A stretch of 64,000 bases of DNA, taken from Candidatus Villigracilis propinquus (lineage in GTDB: Bacteria; Chloroflexota; Anaerolineae; Anaerolineales; Villigracilaceae). The position numbers and the translations under genes were made by a program. The notes beneath the pieces were generated by a model. The model was given only the letters and a program-made list of their open reading frames with translations, had not been told where the DNA came from and searched no databases. Location of the stretch: contig JADKDM010000037.1 in the NCBI GenBank assembly GCA_016714565.1, forward strand, positions 434,001-498,000, given 5' to 3'. This document shows positions 32,736 to 42,264 of the stretch, piece after piece. Numbering within the stretch: position 1 is the first letter of the stretch; the number at the start of each line of letters is the position of its first letter.

Positions 32736-34328
32736 ATGCCTACCATCGCGGATTTTATTATTGAGAACGCAAACATTTTTACTAGTGACGAGGGGAAGCC
32801 ACGCGCAGAGGCTCTGGCTGTAAAAGGCAACAAAATCATTTTTGTGGGGACGAACGAAGAAGTAAAGCAATTCAAGGACTCAAGCACGCGAGTGATTGAC
32901 GGACAGGGACGCACAGTGACCCCTGGCTTTATCGACTCGCATTTTCATTTGTTGTGGGGCGCCATCTCGATGGGCGGCGCGCAGTTATATGATGCCAAGA
33001 ACTTGGACGATGTAAAACAAGTACTGCAAACCTTTGCCGCCGAAAATAAAACCAATGAATGGATAGATGGACGCGGCATTAAGTATGACATTATTTCGAA
33101 CCGTCAGGAATTGGACGCAATAGTTTCCGACAAGCCTGTGTATATCAATGCGTATGATGGACATACCTCATGGGCGAACACGAAGGCTTTGGAAATTGCA
33201 GGCATTTTGCAGCCCGGTGTGGAAGCTCCTGGCGTTGGCGTCATTGTCCGCGATGAAAATGGATTGGCCACAGGTGAACTCCGCGAGACGGCTATGGGAC
33301 TCGTATCGGATTTGATCCCCGACCCCAGTGAAGCCCGCAAACGCGAACTGCTCAAGATGACGATCAAAAAGATAAACGCAACAGGCGTGACGGGCGTGCA
33401 CAACATGAATGGGGATATGGAAGAGTTGATGTTCTATGCGGCGCTTGAAGATGCAGGAGAATTATCCTTGCGCGTGTATGTTCCATATCACATCAAACCT
33501 GAGACAACCGAAGAGATGGTCAAAAAAGAAGCTGCTGAAATGGCGAAGGTGCAAGGCGACTTTGCACGCGGCGGCGCAGCTAAATTCTTCATGGACGGTG
33601 TTTGGGAATCCTACACGGCACTCAATGTGGAGCCGTACGCCGATGTCCCTGAAGCCAACCCCGATGGCATTTACTCCCTTGAGCATTTCACCCGCATGGC
33701 AGAGTTATGCGACAAGATGGGCTTGCAGATATTCGTCCATTGCTGCGGAGATGGCGCAGTGAGGCGAACGCTCGATGGTTACGAGGCAGTTCAAAAGACA
33801 AATGGGAAGCGCGACAGCCGTCACCGTGTGGAGCACATCGAGGTTTATCATCCCGATGACTTGCCGCGCTTCAAGCAATTGGATGTTCTTCCATCCATGC
33901 AGACCAGCCATGCTCCGTTTAGCGTTGCCGAAGGTGACGTGTGGCCGACACGTGTTGGCGAGCAGCGCTGGCCGCTGTCCTTTGCATGGCGAGACATCAA
34001 AAACGCAGGCAATAATATTGCCTTTGGCAGTGATTGGCCTGTGGCTCCGTATGACCCGATGATCAATTTGCACGTTGGCATGAACCGCGAAAAATGGAAT
34101 CCCAATGACCCCGACCAAACTTTGTCTTTGGAAGAGGTCATCATCGGCTACACCCGTGATGCGGCGTATGCTGAATTCAAAGAAAATGAAAAAGGCCAAC
34201 TCAGGGAAGGTTATCTTGCTGACATGGTCTTGTTCTCGCATGACCTGTTCTCTTTGAAGAAGGAAGATATTTTGACCGCAAAACCTGTCATGACCATTGT
34301 GGATGGCAAGGTTGTATTTGAGGCGTAA
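32736..34328 (+). CDS. YtcJ-like metal-dependent amidohydrolase
   Basis: 530 residues of the amidohydrolase superfamily. Motifs: GFIDSHFHLLWGA (first metal HxH), NAYDGHTSWANTKAL, KFFMDGVWES, FVHCCGDGAVRRTLDGYE, HRVEHIEVYHP, and GSDWPVAPYDPM. Composite-domain ends at both termini (NANIFTSDEGKPRAEALAV, GYLADMVLFSHDLFSL). Substrates of YtcJ proteins are rarely known; some hydrolyse amides or exocyclic amines. A strong AAGGAGAGAGG precedes the ATG. The downstream importer of peptide type suggests it may act on an imported compound, but a repeat lies between. Confidence 0.85.
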   Translation: MPTIADFIIENANIFTSDEGKPRAEALAVKGNKIIFVGTNEEVKQFKDSSTRVIDGQGRTVTPGFIDSHFHLLWGAISMGGAQLYDAKNLDDVKQVLQTFAAENKTNEWIDGRGIKYDIISNRQELDAIVSDKPVYINAYDGHTSWANTKALEIAGILQPGVEAPGVGVIVRDENGLATGELRETAMGLVSDLIPDPSEARKRELLKMTIKKINATGVTGVHNMNGDMEELMFYAALEDAGELSLRVYVPYHIKPETTEEMVKKEAAEMAKVQGDFARGGAAKFFMDGVWESYTALNVEPYADVPEANPDGIYSLEHFTRMAELCDKMGLQIFVHCCGDGAVRRTLDGYEAVQKTNGKRDSRHRVEHIEVYHPDDLPRFKQLDVLPSMQTSHAPFSVAEGDVWPTRVGEQRWPLSFAWRDIKNAGNNIAFGSDWPVAPYDPMINLHVGMNREKWNPNDPDQTLSLEEVIIGYTRDAAYAEFKENEKGQLREGYLADMVLFSHDLFSLKKEDILTAKPVMTIVDGKVVFEA

Positions 34329-34335
34329 CAAATTT

Positions 34336-34422
34336 CGTCATTGCGAGGGTGTTCTTCCCGAAGCAATCTCCTTGTCTGTAACGGAGATTGCTTCGACGGA
34401 AAAGCGCCGTCTCGCAATGACG
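34336..34422. repeat. Dispersed palindromic repeat, CGTCATTGCGAG family, copy B
   Basis: Begins CGTCATTGCGAG and ends CTCGCAATGACG. Within it GAAGCAATCTCC and GGAGATTGCTTC form a second perfect stem. It has the same outer ends as 16982-17106 and fills the gap before the ABC permease. Confidence 0.85.
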
Positions 34423-34440
34423 GATGACAGGAATTAACCA

Positions 34441-35415
34441 ATGACCACTTACGCCATCCGCCGTGTATTACAGACCGTTCCGATTCTTTTCATTATCAGC
34501 GTGCTGCTCTTCATTATGGTGCGTTCCGCGCCGGGCGGCCCGTTGACTGCTGCGCGCAGAAACCCCAACATCTCGAAAGAACAGATCGAAGCGATCGAAG
34601 AAAAGCTTGGGCTGAACGATCCTCTGCCTGTGCAATACGGTCGTTGGCTCGGAGACATGTTCAAAGGTGACATGGGCGAATCGATCAAGTTCCGCCGCCC
34701 TGTTTCCGAGATGATCAATGAGCGCATCCCCAACACCTTACTGCTGGTCGGTGTTTCATTTCTCGTCACTTTGCTGATCGCAATTCCCATTGGCATTTGG
34801 TCGGCGCGCAAACCATATTCACCATTTGATTACATCGTAACCACGGTCACGTTCATCGGTCAGTCCATCCCCGTTTATTGGCTGGGACTTGGGCTGATCG
34901 TTATTTTTTATGTGACGTTGAAAAATCCAATCTCAGGCGAGCCGTTCTTCCCCGTCGGCGGGATGAACACGCGCGGCAAGGAAGGCGAATTGCTGGATAC
35001 GCTCTGGCATTTGGCGCTGCCCGTCACCGCCTTGAGCATGGGATGGGTCGCATGGTATTCGCGCTTCCTACGCTCCAGCATGCTGGATGTGCTGCACGAG
35101 GATTACATCCGCACGGCGCGCGCAAAAGGCATGAAGGAGCAAATGGTGCATTACAAACACGCACTGCAAAATGCCATCCTGCCTCTGGTCACACTCGTTG
35201 CACTCGACCTGCCAAGCCTCTTTGCGGGTGCGCTATTTGTTGAAACGATCTTCTCATGGCCTGGCATGGGACGTCTCTTTTGGGATGCCGCCAAGGGGCG
35301 CGATTATCCCGTGCTGCTTGGCGTGGTGATGATCACCGCCACGCTTATCATCGTATGCAACATTCTTGCTGACCTTGCTTATGGCTGGCTTGACCCGCGG
35401 GTGAAATATGAGTGA
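34441..35415 (+). CDS. Peptide/nickel-type ABC importer permease (DppB-like)
   Basis: 324 residues with six transmembrane helices. The N-terminal TYAIRRVLQTVPILFIISVLLFIMVRSAPGGPL and the EAA-loop EDYIRTARAKGMKEQMVHYKHALQNAILPLVT mark the DppB/OppB permease. It overlaps the second permease by 8 nt, showing the normal paired operon. Confidence 0.93.
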   Translation: MTTYAIRRVLQTVPILFIISVLLFIMVRSAPGGPLTAARRNPNISKEQIEAIEEKLGLNDPLPVQYGRWLGDMFKGDMGESIKFRRPVSEMINERIPNTLLLVGVSFLVTLLIAIPIGIWSARKPYSPFDYIVTTVTFIGQSIPVYWLGLGLIVIFYVTLKNPISGEPFFPVGGMNTRGKEGELLDTLWHLALPVTALSMGWVAWYSRFLRSSMLDVLHEDYIRTARAKGMKEQMVHYKHALQNAILPLVTLVALDLPSLFAGALFVETIFSWPGMGRLFWDAAKGRDYPVLLGVVMITATLIIVCNILADLAYGWLDPRVKYE

Positions 35416-36307
35416 GTTAACAGCCGCACCTTCCCGCGAACAAAACATGGCGTGGTTGATCACACGCCGTTTCTTCAAGCACAAACTGGCGGGCATCGCA
35501 ATCGCAGTCCTCGCGTTTTTAGTATTGGCAGCCGTGTTCGCAAACCTCAGTCCATACAGCCCAACAGACCAGGAACCTACAAATAGTTTTGAAAAACCAA
35601 ACAGCGTCCATTGGTTTGGGACTGACGAACTGGGCCGCGATGTGTTCTCGCGAATTTTATACGGCGGTCGTGTCTCCCTGACAGTTGGTCTGTTTTCAAC
35701 TTTCCTATCCATCGCTTTGGGCGTCCTGGTCGGCGCATTGAGCGGATACTTCGGCGGCTGGGTAGACTCTGTTCTCATGCGCGTCACCGATGCCTTCCTG
35801 ACCTTCCCCACTATCTTCGTATTAATTTTACTAGGCGCGTTCCTACGTGAACAGCAGGTTCCGTGGTTGAAGAACAGCATCGTGGTGGTGATCGTCATCA
35901 TCGCCGCGTTATCGTGGATGTGGCCTGCCCGTCTTGTGCGTGGACTATTCCTCGTGCTGCGCGAAAAAGAATTTGTGACCGCATCACGTGCGCTCGGTGG
36001 AAACCATGCACGTCTCATCATCCAACATATTTTGCCGAACTGCATCGGGCCGATCCTTGTCAGTGGAACGTTGCAAATGGCTTCAGCGATCATCACTGAA
36101 TCGGGCTTGAGCTATTTGGGTTTCGGCGTGCAGCCACCCACCCCCACATGGGGAAGCATTTTGGCGACTGCTCAGAACCAAGTTTTCCGCGCCCCGTGGA
36201 TCGGATTCTTCCCGGGCTTTATGATCTTTATCACCGTGATGGCGATCAATTATATTGGTGATGGTTTGCGCGATGCGTTTGACCCATATGTGATCCATAC
36301 TGAGTAA
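35408..36307 (+). CDS. Peptide/nickel-type ABC importer permease (DppC-like)
   Basis: 299 residues; N-terminal helix, the OppC extension (HWFGTDELGRDVFSRILYGGRVSL) and EAA-loop EKEFVTASRALGGNHARLIIQHILPNCIGP. Typical length and six membrane helices of the DppC/OppC family. It partners the upstream permease. No ATP-binding-protein genes (DppD/F type) are present nearby. Confidence 0.93.
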   Translation: MSELTAAPSREQNMAWLITRRFFKHKLAGIAIAVLAFLVLAAVFANLSPYSPTDQEPTNSFEKPNSVHWFGTDELGRDVFSRILYGGRVSLTVGLFSTFLSIALGVLVGALSGYFGGWVDSVLMRVTDAFLTFPTIFVLILLGAFLREQQVPWLKNSIVVVIVIIAALSWMWPARLVRGLFLVLREKEFVTASRALGGNHARLIIQHILPNCIGPILVSGTLQMASAIITESGLSYLGFGVQPPTPTWGSILATAQNQVFRAPWIGFFPGFMIFITVMAINYIGDGLRDAFDPYVIHTE

Positions 36308-36374
36308 AAGACCCTAAAGGTTTTTCTATAAAAAAAATAAGCGTTCGATATCAAAGAAACCTTTAGGGTCTCTT
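36307..36374. terminator. Long inverted repeat between permease and binding-protein genes
   Basis: AAAGACCCTAAAGGTTT pairs with AAACCTTTAGGGTCTCTTT around a loop of about 30 nt. The 15-bp stem is perfect. Hairpins like this between permeases and the binding protein can stabilise or attenuate parts of an ABC operon; it may also be a dispersed repeat. The binding-protein start is 26 nt further. Confidence 0.6.
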
Positions 36375-36399
36375 TGAAAAATAAAAAGGAGAAGAAAGA

Positions 36400-38106
36400 A
36401 TGAAAATTAAACTATTAACCCTGTTCATCGTTCTGGGACTCGTCCTCAGCGCGTGCGGAGGCGGAGGAAATGCTGAAGCAACAGAATCAGCCTCGGGCGG
36501 AGGTGGAGGCGGAACCGTCACCCTTATTTTGCCTGAAGAGCCCACCACGCTCAATTACTTCCTCGCGGATGCAGCCATCGTTCGTCAAGTTGCGGATTCC
36601 ACATCCATGACCGGACTCGCAACGATCAACGAGAACGGTGAATTCACTGCGGCGCTTGCTTCGGAATTGCCCACGCTCGAGAATGGCGGGCTTTCGGACG
36701 ATTACCTGACCGTGACGTGGAAACTGCGCGAAGGGTTGAAATGGTCGGACGGCGAAGCGCTAACGTCTGATGATGTGCGCTTCACGGTCGAGGTTTTATC
36801 CAACCCTGATTCAGGCGCGCTGGTTGGAACAAGCGGATTTGACTTGATCACCAATATAGAAACCCCTGATGACTTGACGACGGTCTTGACCTATTCAGAA
36901 CCATACCCGGGTTATCTCGACCAATTCTCGTATGGGCTTTTCCCACGCCATGCCACTGGCGAACCCGCCGACATGTCAAACTGGGAATGGAACCGCAATC
37001 CCGTCACCGCTGGTCCGTTCATTGTAAGCAACTGGGCTTCGGGCGAAAGTATTTCGTTATCACGCAATCCCAATTATTACGAAGCCGGCAAACCTTATTT
37101 GGATGGGCTTGTTTTTGCGATCGTCCCCGAACCAGCGGCGCAAAGCGCGATGATGTTGAACGGCGAAGCGCAGATGCATTTATGGCCCGGCGAATTCAAA
37201 GCCGATTACGATGATTTTCTGAAAGGCAAAGCCCAGCAATATCTCATCCCCGGCATTTGGAACATGGCCATTGACTTCAACCTGAGCGCGCCTTTCGATG
37301 GCGACCCAACTGCTGCAACACCACACCCGATCCTTGGCGATCTTCGTGTGCGGCAGGCGATTGCCAGCGCGATCAATTACCAAAGTTTGCAAGAGGATGT
37401 TTTGCAAGGCGGCGTTAGCGATTCGACCAATCCCTTTGCGTATGGCTGGTACAAGTGCGACCTGCCGCGAGCCTTTGGATACGACGTTGAGAAAGCCAAT
37501 CAATTATTGGATGAAGCCGGCTGGGTGATGGGCGATGACGGCATCCGTGTGGCGAAGGGCGCGATGTATGCCGAAGATGGAACCCGCCTCTCTCTCGAAC
37601 TGCAAGGGTATACGGCTTTCGATCCGCTGCAACTCACCGAGGAATTCATCGTCGAAAACCTGAAAGCTATCGGTGTGGAAGCTCGCATCCAGAATTATGA
37701 TTTCTCGATCATCTTCGGTTCCTTCGAAGATAACTCCCCGCGTGCTGTAGGCGACTTTGACATGCTGATCTTTGACCGTGGCTTCACCACTGAACCGCAA
37801 GGCTACAACTTCGACGCGTACCACTCCTCACGAATTACCACGGCTGAAACCCCTACCGGAGGAAATTACTTCCGCTGGGAAAACCCAAAGGTTGATGCTG
37901 CGCTCGAACTCGCTGGCAGCAGCTTTGACACACAAGCCCGCAAGGATGCCTATTGTGAAGTTGGTCAGGCTGTGCTCGATGATATGCCGCAAATTTATCT
38001 CTATCTCTTCCAGGATAACTACGGCATTGCTGACAGCCTGACGGGCTACACTCTCAATACATGGGGCTCCATGAGTTGGGGTTCGCAGAATTGGCAGTTG
38101 AAGTAG
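36400..38106 (+). CDS. Extracellular solute-binding protein family 5 (peptide importer), lipoprotein
   Basis: 568 residues. Lipobox with the acylated cysteine in LVLSACGGGG, a Ser/Gly-rich linker, then the SBP_bac_5 fold: TLILPEEPTTLNYFLADAAIVRQVADS, LREGLKWSDGEALTSDDVRFTVEVL, and WEWNRNPVTAGPFIVSNWASGE, ending with the usual closing region. It delivers ligand, probably peptides or a related amphiphile, to the two preceding permeases. A GGAGAAGAAAG lies before the ATG. Confidence 0.92.
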   Translation: MKIKLLTLFIVLGLVLSACGGGGNAEATESASGGGGGGTVTLILPEEPTTLNYFLADAAIVRQVADSTSMTGLATINENGEFTAALASELPTLENGGLSDDYLTVTWKLREGLKWSDGEALTSDDVRFTVEVLSNPDSGALVGTSGFDLITNIETPDDLTTVLTYSEPYPGYLDQFSYGLFPRHATGEPADMSNWEWNRNPVTAGPFIVSNWASGESISLSRNPNYYEAGKPYLDGLVFAIVPEPAAQSAMMLNGEAQMHLWPGEFKADYDDFLKGKAQQYLIPGIWNMAIDFNLSAPFDGDPTAATPHPILGDLRVRQAIASAINYQSLQEDVLQGGVSDSTNPFAYGWYKCDLPRAFGYDVEKANQLLDEAGWVMGDDGIRVAKGAMYAEDGTRLSLELQGYTAFDPLQLTEEFIVENLKAIGVEARIQNYDFSIIFGSFEDNSPRAVGDFDMLIFDRGFTTEPQGYNFDAYHSSRITTAETPTGGNYFRWENPKVDAALELAGSSFDTQARKDAYCEVGQAVLDDMPQIYLYLFQDNYGIADSLTGYTLNTWGSMSWGSQNWQLK

Positions 38107-38152
38107 GTGCGTAGGTAGACAGGTAAACAAGTAGGCAAGTAAAAAGGTAAAC

Positions 38153-38190
38153 ACAACTTCCCGTTCATACGAACGGGAAGTTGTCATATT
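38153..38190 (+). terminator. Terminator after the ABC binding-protein gene
   Basis: ACAACTTCCCGTTC and its complement form a 14-bp stem with loop ATAC, then a short T-containing tail. Upstream (38106-38152) is a degenerate AGGTAAACAAGTAGGCAAGTA-like run typical of the low-complexity repeats in this window. Confidence 0.85.
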
Positions 38191-38271
38191 TGTGAACAAG
38201 TAGAAAACATACCTACGTTATAATCCGCCCTCGTTGTGTAAGCAAAAATTAGGAGTATCAAAAGGCAATAA

Positions 38272-39066
38272 ATGAATAAACTCAACAAATTCAAAGCGCA
38301 GGCAATCATCTTTGACAAGGATGGCACACTGATCGATTTTGACGCGATGTGGGGCGGCTGGGTAGTTTATCTGGCCGAGCAATTAAGTCAGGCAAGTGGA
38401 CTTCCCGTCCGAGGGGCATTGTCTCTTGCGATGGGCTACGATGAAGGGATGAAAAAAGTTCTGGCACACGGCAAACTTGCCATCACACCGATGGCGAAGT
38501 TATATACATTGACCGTTGAGGTAATGCAATCACTTGGACTGAGTGCAGAGAAGGCGGAAAAGATCGTTGAAACCTGCTGGTGCATTCCAGACCCCGTGGA
38601 ACTTGCAAAGCCATTCATCGACATGCGCGAATTATTTTACAAGCTGCACAGCAAAGGCATTAAGATCGCCATCGCCACCGCAGATGACCGCGAACCCACA
38701 CAAGCCATGCTCGAAGCTTTTGACATCGAAGAATATATCTTCACCATGGTCTGCGCGGACGATAATATCCCGACCAAGCCCGCACCAGATATGGTTCACG
38801 CCATTTGCCAGCGCATGAATATCCACCCGTCAAAAGTGATGGTCGTGGGCGACACCATCGCGGACTTGAAAATGGCGCGCGCCGCAGGAGCAGGGTTGGC
38901 CGTGGGTGTACTTTCTGGAGTCTCCAACGCCAGAGACCTTGTCCCTTTTGCGGATGTGCTGATTGAATCTGTGGAAGAATTACTGACTTACTCCCCAATG
39001 CATGAAGCCAGCAAGGACGAAACAGGCAACGCGCTTTCAGGTTTCAACCCAGAAATTGCGATCTAA
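38272..39066 (+). CDS. HAD-superfamily phosphatase (phosphoglycolate-phosphatase-like)
   Basis: 264 residues. Motif I IIFDKDGTLIDFD, motif II in IAIATADDREPTQAML, and motif III KVMVVGDTIADLKMARAAG are all visible, with an intervening helical cap domain (about 25-100). Likely a small phosphatase of phosphorylated metabolites. TATAAT (upstream of 38230) and AGGAG precede the ATG. A strong terminator follows. Confidence 0.88.
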   Translation: MNKLNKFKAQAIIFDKDGTLIDFDAMWGGWVVYLAEQLSQASGLPVRGALSLAMGYDEGMKKVLAHGKLAITPMAKLYTLTVEVMQSLGLSAEKAEKIVETCWCIPDPVELAKPFIDMRELFYKLHSKGIKIAIATADDREPTQAMLEAFDIEEYIFTMVCADDNIPTKPAPDMVHAICQRMNIHPSKVMVVGDTIADLKMARAAGAGLAVGVLSGVSNARDLVPFADVLIESVEELLTYSPMHEASKDETGNALSGFNPEIAI

Positions 39067-39080
39067 GCAAAAAAAAACTC

Positions 39081-39118
39081 AAAAGAGCATCCCCATTTTT
39101 CAATGGGGATGCTCTTTT
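39081..39118. terminator. Bidirectional terminator between HAD and VWA genes
   Basis: 17-bp perfect stem AAAAGAGCATCCCCATT/AATGGGGATGCTCTTTT with a 4-nt loop. A and T tracts on either side serve both convergent genes. Confidence 0.95.
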
Positions 39119-39129
39119 ATTTCAAAGAC

Positions 39130-40695
39130 TTAATCAATTCTGCGTCTCGCTTCGCGGACTAAGTCTACGAACTCTTGCATTACATTCTCGTCAAAGTATC
39201 TACTGATACGGCGGGCCTCATCGTAGACATCATCCATTGAGCTTTCTTCAGCCCAGTAGCTGCCTTTGAGAATCTCGGCGTACTCCGCAACCACCACCGC
39301 ACGTTGGAAATACGGGTCAGCTTCCTCAAAGTCAAATGCGATCTGGTTTGTGTCGTAATCCTGTGAGATCTCAACGACCTGATGTGTATCAGGGTCTTCC
39401 CAGCGCATGAAGACGGTTGCGACCTTACCATGTGCGTCGGGATACAGCTTGACTTCATACAAGGCAGTGACAGAATGTCCCGCGCCGATCTCGCCTGCGT
39501 CCACTTCATTGTCACGAAAATCTTCGTCTGCAACGGCACGGTTTTCATAGCCAACGAGACGATAGCGCATCACAACATCGGGATTGAATTCAACCTGCAC
39601 TTTCGCATCCAGCGCGATGGTTTGCAGAGTGCCGGTGATCTCGTCAATGAACAGCTTGCGCGCTTCGTCCATATCGTCCACATACGCGTAGAAGCCGTTG
39701 CCATTGTCAGCGAGCTGTTCCATCAGGGTGTCGTTGTAATTGTCCATGCCGAAACCGATGGTGGTGAGCGTGACTCCGCGCTCGACGTGGCGGTGGATCT
39801 CTTCGAGGATGGAATCCGCTTCGGTCTGGCCGACATTTGCCACGCCGTCCGAGCAAAGGATCACCCGATTGATCTTCTGCGGGTCAAAAGCTTCCATCGC
39901 CATGCTGTAACCAAGACGCAGCCCCGCCTCGGCATTCGTCGCATCTTCGGGCTGGAGACTGTAGATCGCGTCGAGAATCCTGTCAGATTCAGAACCAGCT
40001 GTCGGCTCAAGAACGACGCGGGCATCTGATCCATAAACCACAATGCTGACCGTGTCATCCCGATGCAGCTGCTCAACGAGCAATTCCAGTGAGCGTTTGA
40101 CGAGGCCGAGGCGGTTGTCCATATCCATCGAGCCCGAGACGTCGATCACAAAAGTCAGCGCGGCATCCTTGCGATCCTCGTCACTGACTTCATATCCCTG
40201 AATCCCGACCCGCATCATGTCGTAGCGTTCGGTTTCTGTGAAAGGTGACGGGCCGCCATCCACATAAATGCCAAAAGCCTGGTGCGCAGGCGGAGATGCA
40301 TAGCCATGATCAAAATAATTGACGTACTCCTCCACACGCACAGAATCCTGCGGAGGAAGGTTGCCGTCATTCAAGTAGTTGCGCATGACGGTGTATGAAC
40401 CTGTATCCACATCCAGTGCGAATGTGGAAAGGTTGTCGTCTTCCGTGTCTATCGACGGATTGACGCCATAGTCCTGAAAGAACATATCATACGGTTGTTG
40501 GCTGGATGGGGATTGCGCGTTCTGCTGCGGGCTAAAAGCGGATGATTCCGCAGCCGCAGGCGCTTCGGTTGCAGAAGGGAGATAATAATCTGCCGAGGCG
40601 GGCGCTTCCGTTGCCGCTGGCGCGGCGCCACATGCAGTGACGAACAGAAGCAAAAATAGAGCACAAAGGCTGAGAGCCTTGCGTAAGGTTTTCAT
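39130..40695 (-). CDS. VWA-domain lipoprotein (YfbK-like)
   Basis: 521 residues. Lipobox cysteine in LLFVTACGAAPA, then an Ala/Pro/Ser-rich linker. A conserved FALDVDTGSYTVMRNYLNDGNLPPQDSVRVEEYVNYF segment introduces the von Willebrand factor A domain with a MIDAS motif DVSGSMD. The C-terminal part (VWFA-CDC-like, ending about residue 500) matches the YfbK/DUF3520 arrangement. Such proteins are surface-anchored and may act with peptides or metal ions. Separate promoter region, 275 nt from the divergent gene. Confidence 0.85.
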   Translation of the reverse strand: MKTLRKALSLCALFLLLFVTACGAAPAATEAPASADYYLPSATEAPAAAESSAFSPQQNAQSPSSQQPYDMFFQDYGVNPSIDTEDDNLSTFALDVDTGSYTVMRNYLNDGNLPPQDSVRVEEYVNYFDHGYASPPAHQAFGIYVDGGPSPFTETERYDMMRVGIQGYEVSDEDRKDAALTFVIDVSGSMDMDNRLGLVKRSLELLVEQLHRDDTVSIVVYGSDARVVLEPTAGSESDRILDAIYSLQPEDATNAEAGLRLGYSMAMEAFDPQKINRVILCSDGVANVGQTEADSILEEIHRHVERGVTLTTIGFGMDNYNDTLMEQLADNGNGFYAYVDDMDEARKLFIDEITGTLQTIALDAKVQVEFNPDVVMRYRLVGYENRAVADEDFRDNEVDAGEIGAGHSVTALYEVKLYPDAHGKVATVFMRWEDPDTHQVVEISQDYDTNQIAFDFEEADPYFQRAVVVAEYAEILKGSYWAEESSMDDVYDEARRISRYFDENVMQEFVDLVREARRRID

Positions 40696-40971
40696 TTTCT
40701 TCTCCTATGAAATTTTTATTTTGAATACAGACAAGACAGGAAGCTACAGCAGGCGGCGTCCCGCTGAACTTCAAAAGATTTCGTTAAGTCATAGGCCCTC
40801 CTTCTGTTTGATTTTGGATAGCAAATGGACGTATTGTTCGCGGGGAAAGTTCCCCCGGCCAAAACAACACAAATCATTCTGACACAAATAATGATAAAGT
40901 TCAACTTGTAAATTTGATAAGCGATGATATACAATCCAAATGTATTTTGGAATCAACAACAAGGAAACATC

Positions 40972-42261
40972 ATGGCCCAAAACACCTGCCTGTGGTGGGA
41001 AACCGCCCCCGCACCGAATTCATACGCAAACAAACCATTGCCCGTCAAAACAGACGTAGTCGTAGTCGGCGGAGGATTCACCGGAACATCCGCCGCGCTG
41101 CAACTGGCGAAAGGCGGCGCGCGAGTCACACTGTTGGAGGCAAAAACTATCGGCTTTGAAGCCAGCTCTCGCAATGGCGGGCAGGCGCTTTCCTGCCTGC
41201 ATCTCACACTTAATCAGGCGATCAAAGAACATGGACGCGAACTCGCAAGGGATATGTTCCTTGCGGCCACATACGCCGCAGACACTGTGGAACGGATCGT
41301 TACCGACGAGCAACTGGATTGTGATTATCTCCGCTGCGGCAACATCGAAGCCGCGATCAAACCCGCCCACGTTGACGCGCTGAAACGCGAGCAGGAAACC
41401 CTGCGCGAAGTGGCAGGCTACGAAGTCACCGTTCTCGAAAAGAACGAGATCAAATCCGAACTCGGTACGGATTCATATCACGGCTTGCTGGTCAACCCGC
41501 GCAGCGGATCGGTGCAGCCTGCCAAATTCGTGCGCGGCATGGGGATGGCCGCCGAGCGCGCAGGCGCGGACATTCACGAAGGCACGCGCGTCCTTGCTGT
41601 TGACCGCATCAGTGATTCGCCCGTCAGTGACGGCAGCCGCTTCCTCGTCAAAACCAACAGAGGCGACATCCACACGAAAGAGATCATGCTCGCCGCCAAC
41701 GCATGGATCGGGAACATCGTGCCGCAATTCCGTCAGCGCGTGCTGCCCGCAGAAAGTTTCATCATCGCCACCGAACCCCTGCCCATGGAACTTGCGCAAA
41801 AATTGATCCCCAATAACCGCGTCGTTTATGACACGCGAAAGACTCTTGCCTACTATCGCCTCTCACCAGACAACCGCATGGTTTGGGGCGGAGAACTGAC
41901 CTTTGCCGGGATCAACCCGCAAACGAACATCAACACCCTGCGGCGTGGCATGCTCAAGGTCTTTCCCGAACTTGCAAATTTCAACCTTGATTATTTCTGG
42001 GGCGGAACCATGGGAATTACGCTGGACGAAAACACCCACGCAGGTCAAATTGACGGCATGTGGTATTCGATGTGCTACGTGGGGCATGGCGTCACACTCG
42101 CCACATATCTCGGCCAGCAAATGGCGAACGGCATCCTCGGAAAACCCGTCAACAACCCGTTCAACGACTTGCACATCCCATACGTCTCCCCTTTCCGAGA
42201 AAATGCATGGGTCGTCAACGCCGGAAAACTCTGGTTCCGCTTTTTAGACATGCTCGGATAA
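40972..42261 (+). CDS. FAD-dependent oxidoreductase (DAO family, PuuB-like)
   Basis: 429 residues from the ATG at 40972, which has AAGGAAAC before it; an upstream GTG/ATG frame start at 40924 is less likely. Rossmann VVVVGGGFTGTSAALQLAKGGARVTLLEA, FAD motif ASSRNGGQALSCLHLTLNQ, and the terminal GLY-rich GMWYSMCYVGHGVTLATYLGQQMA follow the D-amino-acid oxidase/gamma-glutamylputrescine oxidase pattern. It likely oxidises an amine or amino acid. It overlaps none of its neighbours and is 3 nt from the next gene. Confidence 0.85.
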   Translation: MAQNTCLWWETAPAPNSYANKPLPVKTDVVVVGGGFTGTSAALQLAKGGARVTLLEAKTIGFEASSRNGGQALSCLHLTLNQAIKEHGRELARDMFLAATYAADTVERIVTDEQLDCDYLRCGNIEAAIKPAHVDALKREQETLREVAGYEVTVLEKNEIKSELGTDSYHGLLVNPRSGSVQPAKFVRGMGMAAERAGADIHEGTRVLAVDRISDSPVSDGSRFLVKTNRGDIHTKEIMLAANAWIGNIVPQFRQRVLPAESFIIATEPLPMELAQKLIPNNRVVYDTRKTLAYYRLSPDNRMVWGGELTFAGINPQTNINTLRRGMLKVFPELANFNLDYFWGGTMGITLDENTHAGQIDGMWYSMCYVGHGVTLATYLGQQMANGILGKPVNNPFNDLHIPYVSPFRENAWVVNAGKLWFRFLDMLG

Positions 42262-42264
42262 CCC

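Noticed and set aside
35254..36096. 280-residue minus-strand frame opposite the second ABC permease
   Set aside because: Antisense shadow; the plus-strand permease has all its motifs.
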